This document shows positions 1-9,259 of a stretch of 64,000 nucleotides of DNA, one piece after another. Position 1 is the first letter of the stretch. Every line of letters starts with the position of its first letter. Source of the DNA: an uncultured Clostridium sp. (GTDB taxonomy: Bacteria > Bacillota > Clostridia > Lachnospirales > Lachnospiraceae); assembly GCA_945917985.1 (NCBI GenBank), contig CAMEIH010000003.1:1-64000 (forward strand), given 5' to 3'. Under the pieces are notes generated by a model. The model saw only the letters and a program-made list of their open reading frames with translations, was not told the DNA's origin and did not search any database. Position numbers and translations under genes: made by a program.

Positions 1-76
1 CAAGGTTTTAAAGGATTTTAGAACAAAAAAAGAAGGTAGTATTTGACACTACCAGTTTGTAAGAGGAGGTTTTCCT

Positions 77-859
77 ATGTCAGATTCCATTATTGATTTG
101 TTGCAGATGCCAAATGAAATGTATGACAACCAGATGATACCGGGATTTGTTCAGGGAACTGTGGTTGAAAACAACAATAACAAGTATCCCGGAATGGTAA
201 AGGTTTCTTTTACCGTATGGGAGAAGGACAAAAATATGATTGAATGGGTTCGTCTGATGTCCCCTTATACGGGTAAAGATTACGGAAGCTATCTGGTGCC
301 CGAGATTGATGAAACCGTACTGATCGGTTTTATCGGAGGCAGTTTGAAGAAACCGTTTCTTTTGGGAAGTCTTTACCCTGCGGATTCCAAGCTAGTAAAG
401 GAACAGTTTGATAAAAAGAATGTAAATAAGGTGTTTAGAACCAAGAGAGGAACCGAAATCGCTATTAATGAAACAGAGAACAAGGACTCCATAACCATCC
501 AGACACCAAAGGAAAGCAAAATTGCGATTGAAGATGAAAAAGAGACGATCCTTTTATCAGACAAACAAGGGAAAAATAAGATATTTCTGGATTTGAAAAA
601 CGGTGAGATCACAATCTCTGCCGAGAAGAAGCTTATCCTGAAGACTGGAAATGCATCTCTGGAAATAGAGGGAAACCAGGGAAATATCACGGTCACAGGC
701 AATAAGATAGCAGTGAATGCAAAGCAGACTCTGGCGATGGAAGGAAAGACAAGCACCACAGTAAAAGGCGGTTCCTTAACGGCAGAGGGAATGCAGGCGG
801 CAACGCTCAAAGCAAGCGGTCAGCTGACGGTAAGCGGAGCGATGGTCAAGATCAATTAG
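77..859 (+). CDS. CIS/phage spike protein (VgrG/gp5-like, baseplate assembly protein V)
   Basis: N-terminal 'IPGFVQGTVVENNNNKYPGMVKVSFTVWEKD...WVRLMSPYTGKDYGSYLVPEIDETVLIGFIGGSLKKPFLLGSLY' is typical of gp5/VgrG OB-fold domains; C-terminal beta-helix-like repeats (ITISAEKKLILKTGNASLEIEGNQGNITVTGNKIAVNA); next to gp25 and baseplate J genes. Confidence 0.88.
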   Translation: MSDSIIDLLQMPNEMYDNQMIPGFVQGTVVENNNNKYPGMVKVSFTVWEKDKNMIEWVRLMSPYTGKDYGSYLVPEIDETVLIGFIGGSLKKPFLLGSLYPADSKLVKEQFDKKNVNKVFRTKRGTEIAINETENKDSITIQTPKESKIAIEDEKETILLSDKQGKNKIFLDLKNGEITISAEKKLILKTGNASLEIEGNQGNITVTGNKIAVNAKQTLAMEGKTSTTVKGGSLTAEGMQAATLKASGQLTVSGAMVKIN

Positions 860-879
860 AAAGATAAGAGGTTAATCAT

Positions 880-1296
880 ATGGCAGACGCGGCTATGTTT
901 TTGGGAAAAGGATTTAGTTTTCCGCCCAAGGTAGATGCTACAACAGGGCGTTTTGTAATGTCAGAGGGAGAAGAGGATATCAAGGAAGCAATTTATCTCA
1001 TTCTTAAGACCAGACTTAAGGAGCGGCCCATGTGTCCGGATTTTGGCTGTAACATAGAAAACTATGTGTTCGATATGCCGGACAGGAGGGCGGAAAGAGG
1101 AATGGAAGATGCGATTACGACCGCCCTGGCCGGATGGGAACCGAGAATTGATAATATACAGGTAACGATTAATAAGGAAAGGATTTCAGACGGTATTATC
1201 CTGATAGAAATCGGATATACGGTTCGCAAAAACAACAACGCGGTTAATCTGGTATTTCCTTATTATCTGGAAGAAGGCTTCAGTACATGGAGGTAG
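880..1296 (+). CDS. GPW/gp25-family baseplate protein
   Basis: 'EEDIKEAIYLILKTRLKERPMCPDFGCNIENYVFD' gp25 motif; gene order. Confidence 0.9.
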   Translation: MADAAMFLGKGFSFPPKVDATTGRFVMSEGEEDIKEAIYLILKTRLKERPMCPDFGCNIENYVFDMPDRRAERGMEDAITTALAGWEPRIDNIQVTINKERISDGIILIEIGYTVRKNNNAVNLVFPYYLEEGFSTWR

Positions 1297-4187
1297 TCCG
1301 ATCAATGGAAACAGGGACAGGGAAGATGAGAGAACAATTGCAAAGGCTGGCAAAGTCCTATACACCGGAATGGCACTTTACGCAGGAAAATCCCGATGCA
1401 GGTTCGGTATTGGGAATATTGATCTCCGATATGCTGGAGGATAGCAGTAAGCGGCTTGAAGGGGCAATGCATAAGCATAAGATTCAATACCTGAATCGAT
1501 TTGATGCGATGGTCAGAGAACCGGTATCGGCATCCAGAGGGTATGTACAGTTCATTCCGGTAGTAGGAAGCGAGGGAATCAAAATAGTTCCGAAAGGAAC
1601 CCAGTTGTCTGCCGGTGCGCAGGGGCAGGAGGTTCTGTTTGAGACGATGCATGATATTTGTCTGGCAGATGCAGGAATCACTTCTTTAGTTGTGACGGAC
1701 GGGAAAGAGGACAAAATCGTGTTCCTTGCAGGAAAGGATACGCAAAAGCGTCTGACTGATGTTGACTGCAAGGCATTTGACATAAGCGGGCCAAACGAGG
1801 CATCCCACTTATTTTATATCTGCTTTGACTCTATTCTGGATCATACCGAAGGATTGCAGCTGGTGCTTACAATAGAAGCGGAGAAGGAAGAGGAAGCTTT
1901 GAAGTCCGCAAAACTGCTTGCATCCGATCAGGTACAGATTGTCATGGCAGAACCTGTTGATGAAGAGGGAAACGGTTATAAGGAAATCGCGTTTGACAGT
2001 ATCACGGCAATAGATAATAAGGTTTTTTTGAGCAAAGAAGACTATATGCCGGCGCAGATCGAACTGGATGGAAAAAAAGGATATTTTCTGATCGTCAGAG
2101 TTGTGGAGAAGATGCAGGAGCTTATTTTGTCAGGGCTTAAGATCAGCATGGAAAAAGCAGAGATCGTTCCGGACAAGATAAGACTGGAGGGAAGCGAAAC
2201 GAAAGCAGGAAAATTCAGTCCCTTCGGTGCGCCATTGCAGCTTTTGGCAGAGTGCGGGATTGATTCCGCCGAGGTGTTTTCCAAAAAGGATGCTCTTGTG
2301 ACAATGTCTTTTGACCTCGATTATGAAATAAGAGAGGAAAAATTGGAAATACCGGATGTCAATATCGAATATAAGTCGATCATGAAGCGCCCGCCGGAAG
2401 CAGCATATGCAAAACCGGTCATGGTCTGTGCAGACAGGGTGGCATGGGAATATTTAAGCACAACGGGTTGGAAGCGTCTGCTTCAGGATTCCGAATCGGA
2501 ACGTATTCTGAATGGGGAACAGGAAGGAAACATGGTGTTACAGTTCATCTGTCCCGCAGATATGGTCTCTTCGGAAGAGACAAATGAGCCCCGCGTGAGA
2601 GTGCGGCTGTTACAGGCAGACAATATATACAAGATGCCTGCTGTCTATAAGTGTCCGGTCATCAGACAGCTTCGTTTTTCTTACAGCTATGAGGGAAGGG
2701 CCAGGGAACCGATCGCGGCCTATACGATAAATAATTATCAGACAAGAGACTGCCTTGAGCGCTTCAAAAGCGGGATGGATACGCAGATTTTCTATTCTAC
2801 CGAGCAGCCGGAGCGGAGCATGTATTTCTGTTTTGATGAGTCGATTCAGGGCATGCCGTTTTCCCTTTATTTTGATCTGGAGAATTACAGTGATCTTCCG
2901 GTGGATTTTACGGTGGAATACAGCAGGAAGGATGATTTCAAGGCGATCCGTATTGTGGACGGTACAAACGGAATGTTAAACTCCGGTACCATGCAGTTTC
3001 TGATTTCCGGGGACATGGAAAAAAGAACCTTGTTCGGGAAGGAAGGATACTTCCTTCGTTTCAAAGGCTATGAAAAGGAATATCCGGGTTACCGGCTTCC
3101 TGTTATGAAAGCTGTTTACCCTAATGTGGTAAAGGCGGAGAATCTGAACACCAGCGAAGAGTATTTCTATATTGATGATAAAAATGAGGAGCTCACAATA
3201 AAGCTCAGGAATGAAAATTTGAAACAGCTTTCCGTATGGATACATGAAAACAAAGGCTCCCGGGATGAATGGGTGGAATGGAAGCAGGCATCTCGCAGCT
3301 ATGAATACGGCAGAGTCTATCAGGCAGATATGGCAGCAGGCACGGTTACCTTTGGGAGCTTTGCTTTTTCGGATATTGCGCTGTCCCAGGACGGGCCGGA
3401 AATTATGGTAAAGCACCGCAATTATGAAGGCGAAGCGGCGAATCTGCCGGAAAACTCCATAGTGACACTGCGGGACAGCAACCGCTTTGTCAGTGAGGTA
3501 AACAATCCTTTCCCGACCTATGGCGGTTATGATGCTTACACAGAGAAAAGTACCACTGAATATATTACCGGGGTATTGCGGAGCAGAAACCGTGTGGTAA
3601 CGGAAGGGGACATTCTGGATCTGCTCAGACAGACCTCTTACAGTGTAGTAGGAATTAAGTGCGGTCTGGATGTGGATGCATTGGGGAATCCGGCGCCCGG
3701 AAGAGTGACGGTGGCTGTGCTTACCAAAGAATATGATAAGGGAACGCATATTTTCCATGAAATCAAGGAAGAAATGAGAAAAAAACTGGAGGAGTGCGGA
3801 AGCTTTCTGGTCATGGGAAGGGAAGTACAGCTCACACAGCCTCATTTTCTGAGATTGAATGTCAGGCTGTGGCTGGAAAAGGACACCATGGAAAATGCGT
3901 ATGATATGCAGAACACGGCATATACGGTTATTGAAGAATTCATACACCCGCTGACAGGCGGTCTGGACGGTACCGGATGGAAAATCGGCAGTTTTCCAAG
4001 GGTTTCACAGATTCGTGCTTATCTGCGCAAGCGGCTGAAAAATGTGAGCATTGCCAGGCTGGCAGTGACCACACTGGTGGAGGATAAGGAAGTGGAGATC
4101 AAGGAGGATGTCAGTGATATCAGTCAAAGTCCTTTTATCCTGCCAATCAGTGGAGAGCATGTGATACATATTGATTTGAGACAGTAA
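1287..4187 (+). CDS. Baseplate J-like protein (large, Afp11/12-type)
   Basis: 966 aa; C-terminal half 'YITGVLRSRNRVVTEGDILDLLRQTSYSVVGIKCGLDVDALGNPAPGRVTVAVL' resembles baseplate J-like proteins; overlaps the gp25 gene. Confidence 0.8.
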   Translation: MEVVRSMETGTGKMREQLQRLAKSYTPEWHFTQENPDAGSVLGILISDMLEDSSKRLEGAMHKHKIQYLNRFDAMVREPVSASRGYVQFIPVVGSEGIKIVPKGTQLSAGAQGQEVLFETMHDICLADAGITSLVVTDGKEDKIVFLAGKDTQKRLTDVDCKAFDISGPNEASHLFYICFDSILDHTEGLQLVLTIEAEKEEEALKSAKLLASDQVQIVMAEPVDEEGNGYKEIAFDSITAIDNKVFLSKEDYMPAQIELDGKKGYFLIVRVVEKMQELILSGLKISMEKAEIVPDKIRLEGSETKAGKFSPFGAPLQLLAECGIDSAEVFSKKDALVTMSFDLDYEIREEKLEIPDVNIEYKSIMKRPPEAAYAKPVMVCADRVAWEYLSTTGWKRLLQDSESERILNGEQEGNMVLQFICPADMVSSEETNEPRVRVRLLQADNIYKMPAVYKCPVIRQLRFSYSYEGRAREPIAAYTINNYQTRDCLERFKSGMDTQIFYSTEQPERSMYFCFDESIQGMPFSLYFDLENYSDLPVDFTVEYSRKDDFKAIRIVDGTNGMLNSGTMQFLISGDMEKRTLFGKEGYFLRFKGYEKEYPGYRLPVMKAVYPNVVKAENLNTSEEYFYIDDKNEELTIKLRNENLKQLSVWIHENKGSRDEWVEWKQASRSYEYGRVYQADMAAGTVTFGSFAFSDIALSQDGPEIMVKHRNYEGEAANLPENSIVTLRDSNRFVSEVNNPFPTYGGYDAYTEKSTTEYITGVLRSRNRVVTEGDILDLLRQTSYSVVGIKCGLDVDALGNPAPGRVTVAVLTKEYDKGTHIFHEIKEEMRKKLEECGSFLVMGREVQLTQPHFLRLNVRLWLEKDTMENAYDMQNTAYTVIEEFIHPLTGGLDGTGWKIGSFPRVSQIRAYLRKRLKNVSIARLAVTTLVEDKEVEIKEDVSDISQSPFILPISGEHVIHIDLRQ

Positions 4188-4205
4188 AGACAAGGGAGGA
4201 GACTT

Positions 4206-6320
4206 ATGTTACAGGTTCCCGATTTGGATGATATAACCTATGACCAGCTGTTGCAGGGTGCGGTTCATAAGATTCCGTTACTGACAAAAGAGTGGACGGA
4301 TTTCAACCGCCATGATCCCGGCATAACGACGCTGGAAACCTATGCGTGGCTGATTGATATGCTGAATTATTATATGAATGCCACAGGGAAAGTGCATATC
4401 CTGAAATATATGAAGCTTCTGGGGATTACGGAGCTTCCGAGGCAGGCGGCGCAGGCATGGGTATGTGTGGAAACTGACAAAGATAAGGTAACACTTCCTC
4501 AGGGATTTCCCATCTATGCCGGTTCCAAGTGCTTTGTCTGTGAAAATGCGACAGAGGTGGCGGATAATCGATTTAAAGAGTTATTATATGAAATCAACGG
4601 AGAGATTACGGATTTAACCTCCTTTGCCGGAGAAGATGGCAGTTATGCCAAGGTGTTTCGCGTGGGAAGTGCAGAAAAGGAAACCGAAAATCTGTATCTG
4701 GGATTTGAAAAAGCATTGAGGGAAGATACTAGGCTGTTTGTCACCGTCAAAGAGTATGAAGAACGCAAGGAGCTTCCGAGAGATTTCAGGCTCTCTGTTC
4801 TGCAATGCTCCTGCTATGACGGGAAACATTGGATACCGGTGGAGATTACGGAAGATCAGACAAACGGACTCTTACGAAGCGGTGTGATTTCTCTGCGTAT
4901 TCCGTCCGGAATGCAGAAGTATATGGTAAAAGATGACAAGGAAGGCTATTATCTGCGGCTGACCATTCAGGAAAATCATTATGATGTGACACCGGAGATT
5001 GGAAAAATCTTTTTAAGTCCGGTTAAAATGGTACAGAAACAGGAAAAGGCAAAAAGAATTTCTTATCGCTATTCAGAGGAAACCAAAAATTATGAGATTC
5101 CGTGCTATGTGTCTAAAGAGGATAAAATAGCGGTGGGAGTGTGTACCGATGAGAAGGAAGGCCTGTATCGTATGGTGTATGTCTTTGAGGCACAGAATAC
5201 GGATGAGGCGTTTGTGGAATACGATAAAAAGAGGATTACCTTCAGAGAGGGTATGGAGCCTTTGGAGGGCACTCTTGTGGATGTACTTCTCATAAAGGAA
5301 GATGTCATTGCCGACAGTCAGATCGGGGTGACCGACGGATGTGCAGAACAGAAGCTTCCCTTCTTTGTGCAGAATCCTTATGAAGTACAGCTGTTGCTTG
5401 CGAATGTGCAAAAGGGTCAGACCTGTTATCAGCATTGGAAGTATGTTCCCAGTCTGGAGCAGGCCTCCTATGAAGATAAGGTATTTACCTATGACAGCGA
5501 AGATAACAGTCTGCTGTTCGGAGACGGAATCCACGGTATGGTACCGGAGAGCGGGCAGACGGTAGTGATCAGTGAATGCAGTCTGTCTGATTATGAAGAA
5601 GGAAATGTCCGGGCAGGAGAAATCAAAAGAGTGGCGGATGCAAAATACGGACAGTTAGTGGCGTATAATACGGCCATGGCAACCGGCGGAAGAGGGATCG
5701 ATTCCGTTGAAAAGATGCAGGAACGTCTGGAACGCAGGATAACAAAGCAGAATCGTGTGGTAAGTCCCGGGGATTACGAAAGGATCGTAAAGGAAATTCC
5801 GGGTCTGATGATCCGCGGAGCAAAGGTGATTTCCGCTCAGGAATACTGCCGAAATCATAGCGTTTCCTATAAACCGTATGACACCTATGTGGTGGTATGT
5901 CCCAAGTCCATGAAACCACGGGAAACGCTCAGCAGCAAATATCACGACTATATTTGTGATTATCTGGAGCAGTATCGCATGCTAAATACCCGGGTGAAGG
6001 TTGTTGGACCTGTCTATGGATGTGTTAACATGAGCGGCAGGATCCGTATTGTTGGAAACCGTCAGGCGGCAAAAGTTGAGGTAGAGGCATTTTTGAGAAA
6101 TTATATCGAGGAAAGACAGAAGCAGTGCAGCTTTGGAGCAGTGCTTTCCTATGGAGATATTTTCATGCAGCTGGAAACACTGGATCATGTGGAACGAGTA
6201 GAGGAACTGCATTTGTCATTAGGCGGCGAGATGGGAAGAAAGAGCGATAAAGGAGATATCCTGCTCAACAGTGACTGTCTTCCGTATGTGGGTGAACTGG
6301 AATTTGAGTATAAAGAATAA
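4206..6320 (+). CDS. Putative baseplate assembly (J-like) protein
   Basis: 'MLQVPDLDDITYDQLLQGAVHKIPLLTKEWTDFNRHDPGITTLETYAWLIDMLNYY' and 'ERRITKQNRVVSPGDYERIVKEIPGLMIRGAKVI' are typical of this family. Confidence 0.85.
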   Translation: MLQVPDLDDITYDQLLQGAVHKIPLLTKEWTDFNRHDPGITTLETYAWLIDMLNYYMNATGKVHILKYMKLLGITELPRQAAQAWVCVETDKDKVTLPQGFPIYAGSKCFVCENATEVADNRFKELLYEINGEITDLTSFAGEDGSYAKVFRVGSAEKETENLYLGFEKALREDTRLFVTVKEYEERKELPRDFRLSVLQCSCYDGKHWIPVEITEDQTNGLLRSGVISLRIPSGMQKYMVKDDKEGYYLRLTIQENHYDVTPEIGKIFLSPVKMVQKQEKAKRISYRYSEETKNYEIPCYVSKEDKIAVGVCTDEKEGLYRMVYVFEAQNTDEAFVEYDKKRITFREGMEPLEGTLVDVLLIKEDVIADSQIGVTDGCAEQKLPFFVQNPYEVQLLLANVQKGQTCYQHWKYVPSLEQASYEDKVFTYDSEDNSLLFGDGIHGMVPESGQTVVISECSLSDYEEGNVRAGEIKRVADAKYGQLVAYNTAMATGGRGIDSVEKMQERLERRITKQNRVVSPGDYERIVKEIPGLMIRGAKVISAQEYCRNHSVSYKPYDTYVVVCPKSMKPRETLSSKYHDYICDYLEQYRMLNTRVKVVGPVYGCVNMSGRIRIVGNRQAAKVEVEAFLRNYIEERQKQCSFGAVLSYGDIFMQLETLDHVERVEELHLSLGGEMGRKSDKGDILLNSDCLPYVGELEFEYKE

Positions 6321-6322
6321 GG

Positions 6323-7438
6323 ATGACAAGTATGAAAAGTGAACCAAAATATGTGAATTATGCAGGAGCATATCTGAAAAAAGGTCAATATGAAGGCATG
6401 GAGCCTTATCAGGACTGCGCTTTACGGGGAGAAGGAGGCGGCAGTTTCCTTTATATTGCGCCTGTATTTGATTCGGGGGAAAAGGCAAATACATGGCAGT
6501 CCCTGCATTTGGAGGGTACTTTTCATGATTGTAAGCTGGAAGTGGTGGCTGCCGCCTCCGAGCTTGATTACCGGGATTTCCTGGAGAATACGCAGGTAAG
6601 CCTTCAGGAGAAAGAAGAATTGATTCGTTCCATGAACGGTGTCAGAAAGGTGAACACCACAGACTTGCTTTTGACAAATCTGCAGGGAAGATATCTGTAT
6701 CTGTTTTTTAAAGTCAGCGGCCAGATGGAATGTGAATTCTGCATACACATGGCTACAGTGGAATTCCCGAAAAACAGTTTTCTGGAATATTTTCCCGAGG
6801 TGTATCAGACGGAGGATGATTTCTTTGAGCGTTACATTTCCATCTTCCAGAGTATGTACATGGATGTGGAGAGAGAAATTGATAAGCTTCCTATGCGGAT
6901 GGATTATGAGAAAGCAGAGTTTTCGGATCTGATGCAGCTTGCAGAATGGATCGGCATGGACGAGATTCTGGTACAGGAGGCTGTGAGAGAGGGCGAAGCG
7001 GAGAAGCTTCGCAGGCTGATTGCCCACGCCAATGAAATCCAATCTGCGAAAGGAACGAAAAAATCATTAAAGCTGGTATTACAGATCCTTTATAATAAAG
7101 ATTTTCAGATTTTGGAGTACTTTAAGTGGTACGAGTATCTGGAGAACAGACCGGAGGAGCTTTTACTGTATCAGAAGTTATACGGAAAAGACAGCTCCTG
7201 CCTGACGATTATGATTGAAGAAAAAGAAGATACGGAATTTACGGAGGCAGAGCAAAAGAGCATGCGCAAGGTGGTGTCGAGAATGATTCCGCTGGGAATG
7301 GACTGTAATCTCATCTTCCTGCATGGCAGCAGCCATATGGATACACACTGCTATCTGGATCATAACAGCAGGCTGGCCTCTTTAGCTGTTGCCAATGCAA
7401 ATGGTATGGAATTGTATGGAAATGTGATACTGCAGTAG
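6323..7438 (+). CDS. Phage tail protein (P2 gpI / TIGR02242-like)
   Basis: 'FLEYFPEVYQTEDDFFERYISIFQSMYMDVEREIDKLPMRMD...LAEWIGMDE...LRRLIAHANEIQSAKGTKKSLKLVLQIL'. Confidence 0.8.
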   Translation: MTSMKSEPKYVNYAGAYLKKGQYEGMEPYQDCALRGEGGGSFLYIAPVFDSGEKANTWQSLHLEGTFHDCKLEVVAAASELDYRDFLENTQVSLQEKEELIRSMNGVRKVNTTDLLLTNLQGRYLYLFFKVSGQMECEFCIHMATVEFPKNSFLEYFPEVYQTEDDFFERYISIFQSMYMDVEREIDKLPMRMDYEKAEFSDLMQLAEWIGMDEILVQEAVREGEAEKLRRLIAHANEIQSAKGTKKSLKLVLQILYNKDFQILEYFKWYEYLENRPEELLLYQKLYGKDSSCLTIMIEEKEDTEFTEAEQKSMRKVVSRMIPLGMDCNLIFLHGSSHMDTHCYLDHNSRLASLAVANANGMELYGNVILQ

Positions 7439-7461
7439 GGTTTAAGGAAGGAGAATGGATT

Positions 7462-9231
7462 ATGTTTTGGGATCGTTTATTCAACAAAAAAGAGGAAGAA
7501 GAAATCAATTGGCAGTCAGCAGAGGATACTTATGATGGCAGTGATTGGTTAGTGAATAAGCAGCGGGAGTTAGAACTAACAGAAAAGACCGGTTTATTTG
7601 GCCGGAGAAAGGAAAATTCCGCCAAGTTTAAGGCGGTAGACGACGCCCTCGCGTTACTGAACGGAGTGCTGGATGTGGGTTTGACAACAAACAACCGGGA
7701 GCGACAGCTTTCTCTTCAAATGGCATTTCAGGGATATCAGGCCTTGATTTATTCTTGTGACAATTATCTCAATGACGAAAATGGGGAAGCAAGAACTGCC
7801 CGCAGCAGTGTGGGGAAGGAACGCTTAAGAATTGTTGCGGAAATTAAAGCACTGGCTGAAAATGATATGCAGGGGTTGATGCAACAGCGATTTCAGAATG
7901 AACAGGTCGCAGCAACAACGGTCAGGGAGGCAGTTGGTAAAGCCAGAACCCGGCAAATCCATTTGGACAACAAGCTTACAGAACATAGGCAGGTTGGAGG
8001 ACTTGCAAGTGTACAGCATATGCTTACCGAAAACGAGACCGGCGGTAAAGACGGGTTTTTCCAACCGAATAGATCCATACATAGAGATGGCCGTGACAGT
8101 GGAGATGAATTGTTTCAGATTGCATCTTATTACTGCCCTCTTTCAAAGGAAGAAGAAATAACGGTAAGAGACCTTTTGGGGGATGTGAAGGCTAGTGTTG
8201 ATATTGAGCAGTGGCCGGACAAATTGCTCAGATCAGATGCCTACAGAAATAATGAACATATAAAACTATTTGCAGATCGTTTGAAACAACTTTGTATTGG
8301 TACTGATGTCGGAAGATATAATATGCATTCACGGGGACTGGTAGCAGCAAAAACGGATACGATTAGATTGACACAGCATAATGTGGCAACCAGTCGTGTG
8401 GCTGAAATCTTAAATGCCGGAAGTATCATAGCTAAATCCGAGACTGTGACGATGTTTGATCCCGGTCAGGAAAAAGGAATTACCGGTAATCTGATGGAGA
8501 AAGCCGAAGGAGAGGAAGCAAAGCAACTGCTTAGAGCTGTTATGAGAGAGGGACTTATGAACTCCGATCGAGCTTTAGACACCGTAGATGAACAATTCGC
8601 AGCAACCGAAGACATAATGCGTGAAAAGATGACAGGCACACTGATGCGGGATCTGGCAGATTTGCAGGTGTTAGATTTTATTTGTGGCCAGATTGATCGT
8701 AACGCGGGTAACTTTTTTGTTCAGAGAGATGGTAATGGAATGATGACAGGACTGACCGGGATTGATAATGATTTGGCATTTGGTGATAGAGGGGTAAATG
8801 CAGATAAATCACGTGACGTGGTTGATGAAAATGGAGATCTGTTAATTCCCCATATGTCCAGAAAACTGAGCGAGAGTATTGCTGCGCTGAGTGAAAAAAC
8901 GCTTGAATATGTTCTTATGGATCTGATTGATCCTCCGGAGTTGGAAGCCTGTCTGAGACGGTTTCGTGAGGTAAAGAAGGCTGTAATAAAAGAGTTGGGA
9001 AAGCCCAAGGGTGAATGTCGTCTGCTTAGTGACAATGAATGGAATCAGAATACGTTGAATGATTTTATGAATGCAAGTGCGCTTGAAAAACAGCTTGGAG
9101 GAGCATACTATTCTAGTAACAAGAGGATTGATGGAAATTGCAGAAAGGGAAGTTCTAACTATGTGGGTACTTTTGTAAATTTATATGGAAAAGAGGCTTT
9201 AAACGATATTTTGGAAGAACGTAAAGGATAA
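7462..9231 (+). CDS. Uncharacterised CIS-linked protein with a PI3/4-kinase-like catalytic signature
   Basis: 589 aa; good RBS (aaggaaggag); motif 'LADLQVLDFICGQIDRNAGNFFVQRDGNGMMTGLTGIDNDLAFG' resembles D-x-CGQ-x-DRN/H-x-x-N catalytic and D-N-D metal-binding motifs; 24 bp after the tail gene and ~30 bp before the ATPase gene. Confidence 0.55.
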   Translation: MFWDRLFNKKEEEEINWQSAEDTYDGSDWLVNKQRELELTEKTGLFGRRKENSAKFKAVDDALALLNGVLDVGLTTNNRERQLSLQMAFQGYQALIYSCDNYLNDENGEARTARSSVGKERLRIVAEIKALAENDMQGLMQQRFQNEQVAATTVREAVGKARTRQIHLDNKLTEHRQVGGLASVQHMLTENETGGKDGFFQPNRSIHRDGRDSGDELFQIASYYCPLSKEEEITVRDLLGDVKASVDIEQWPDKLLRSDAYRNNEHIKLFADRLKQLCIGTDVGRYNMHSRGLVAAKTDTIRLTQHNVATSRVAEILNAGSIIAKSETVTMFDPGQEKGITGNLMEKAEGEEAKQLLRAVMREGLMNSDRALDTVDEQFAATEDIMREKMTGTLMRDLADLQVLDFICGQIDRNAGNFFVQRDGNGMMTGLTGIDNDLAFGDRGVNADKSRDVVDENGDLLIPHMSRKLSESIAALSEKTLEYVLMDLIDPPELEACLRRFREVKKAVIKELGKPKGECRLLSDNEWNQNTLNDFMNASALEKQLGGAYYSSNKRIDGNCRKGSSNYVGTFVNLYGKEALNDILEERKG

Positions 9232-9259
9232 AAAAGGAATAAACTAAAGGAGAATAGGC

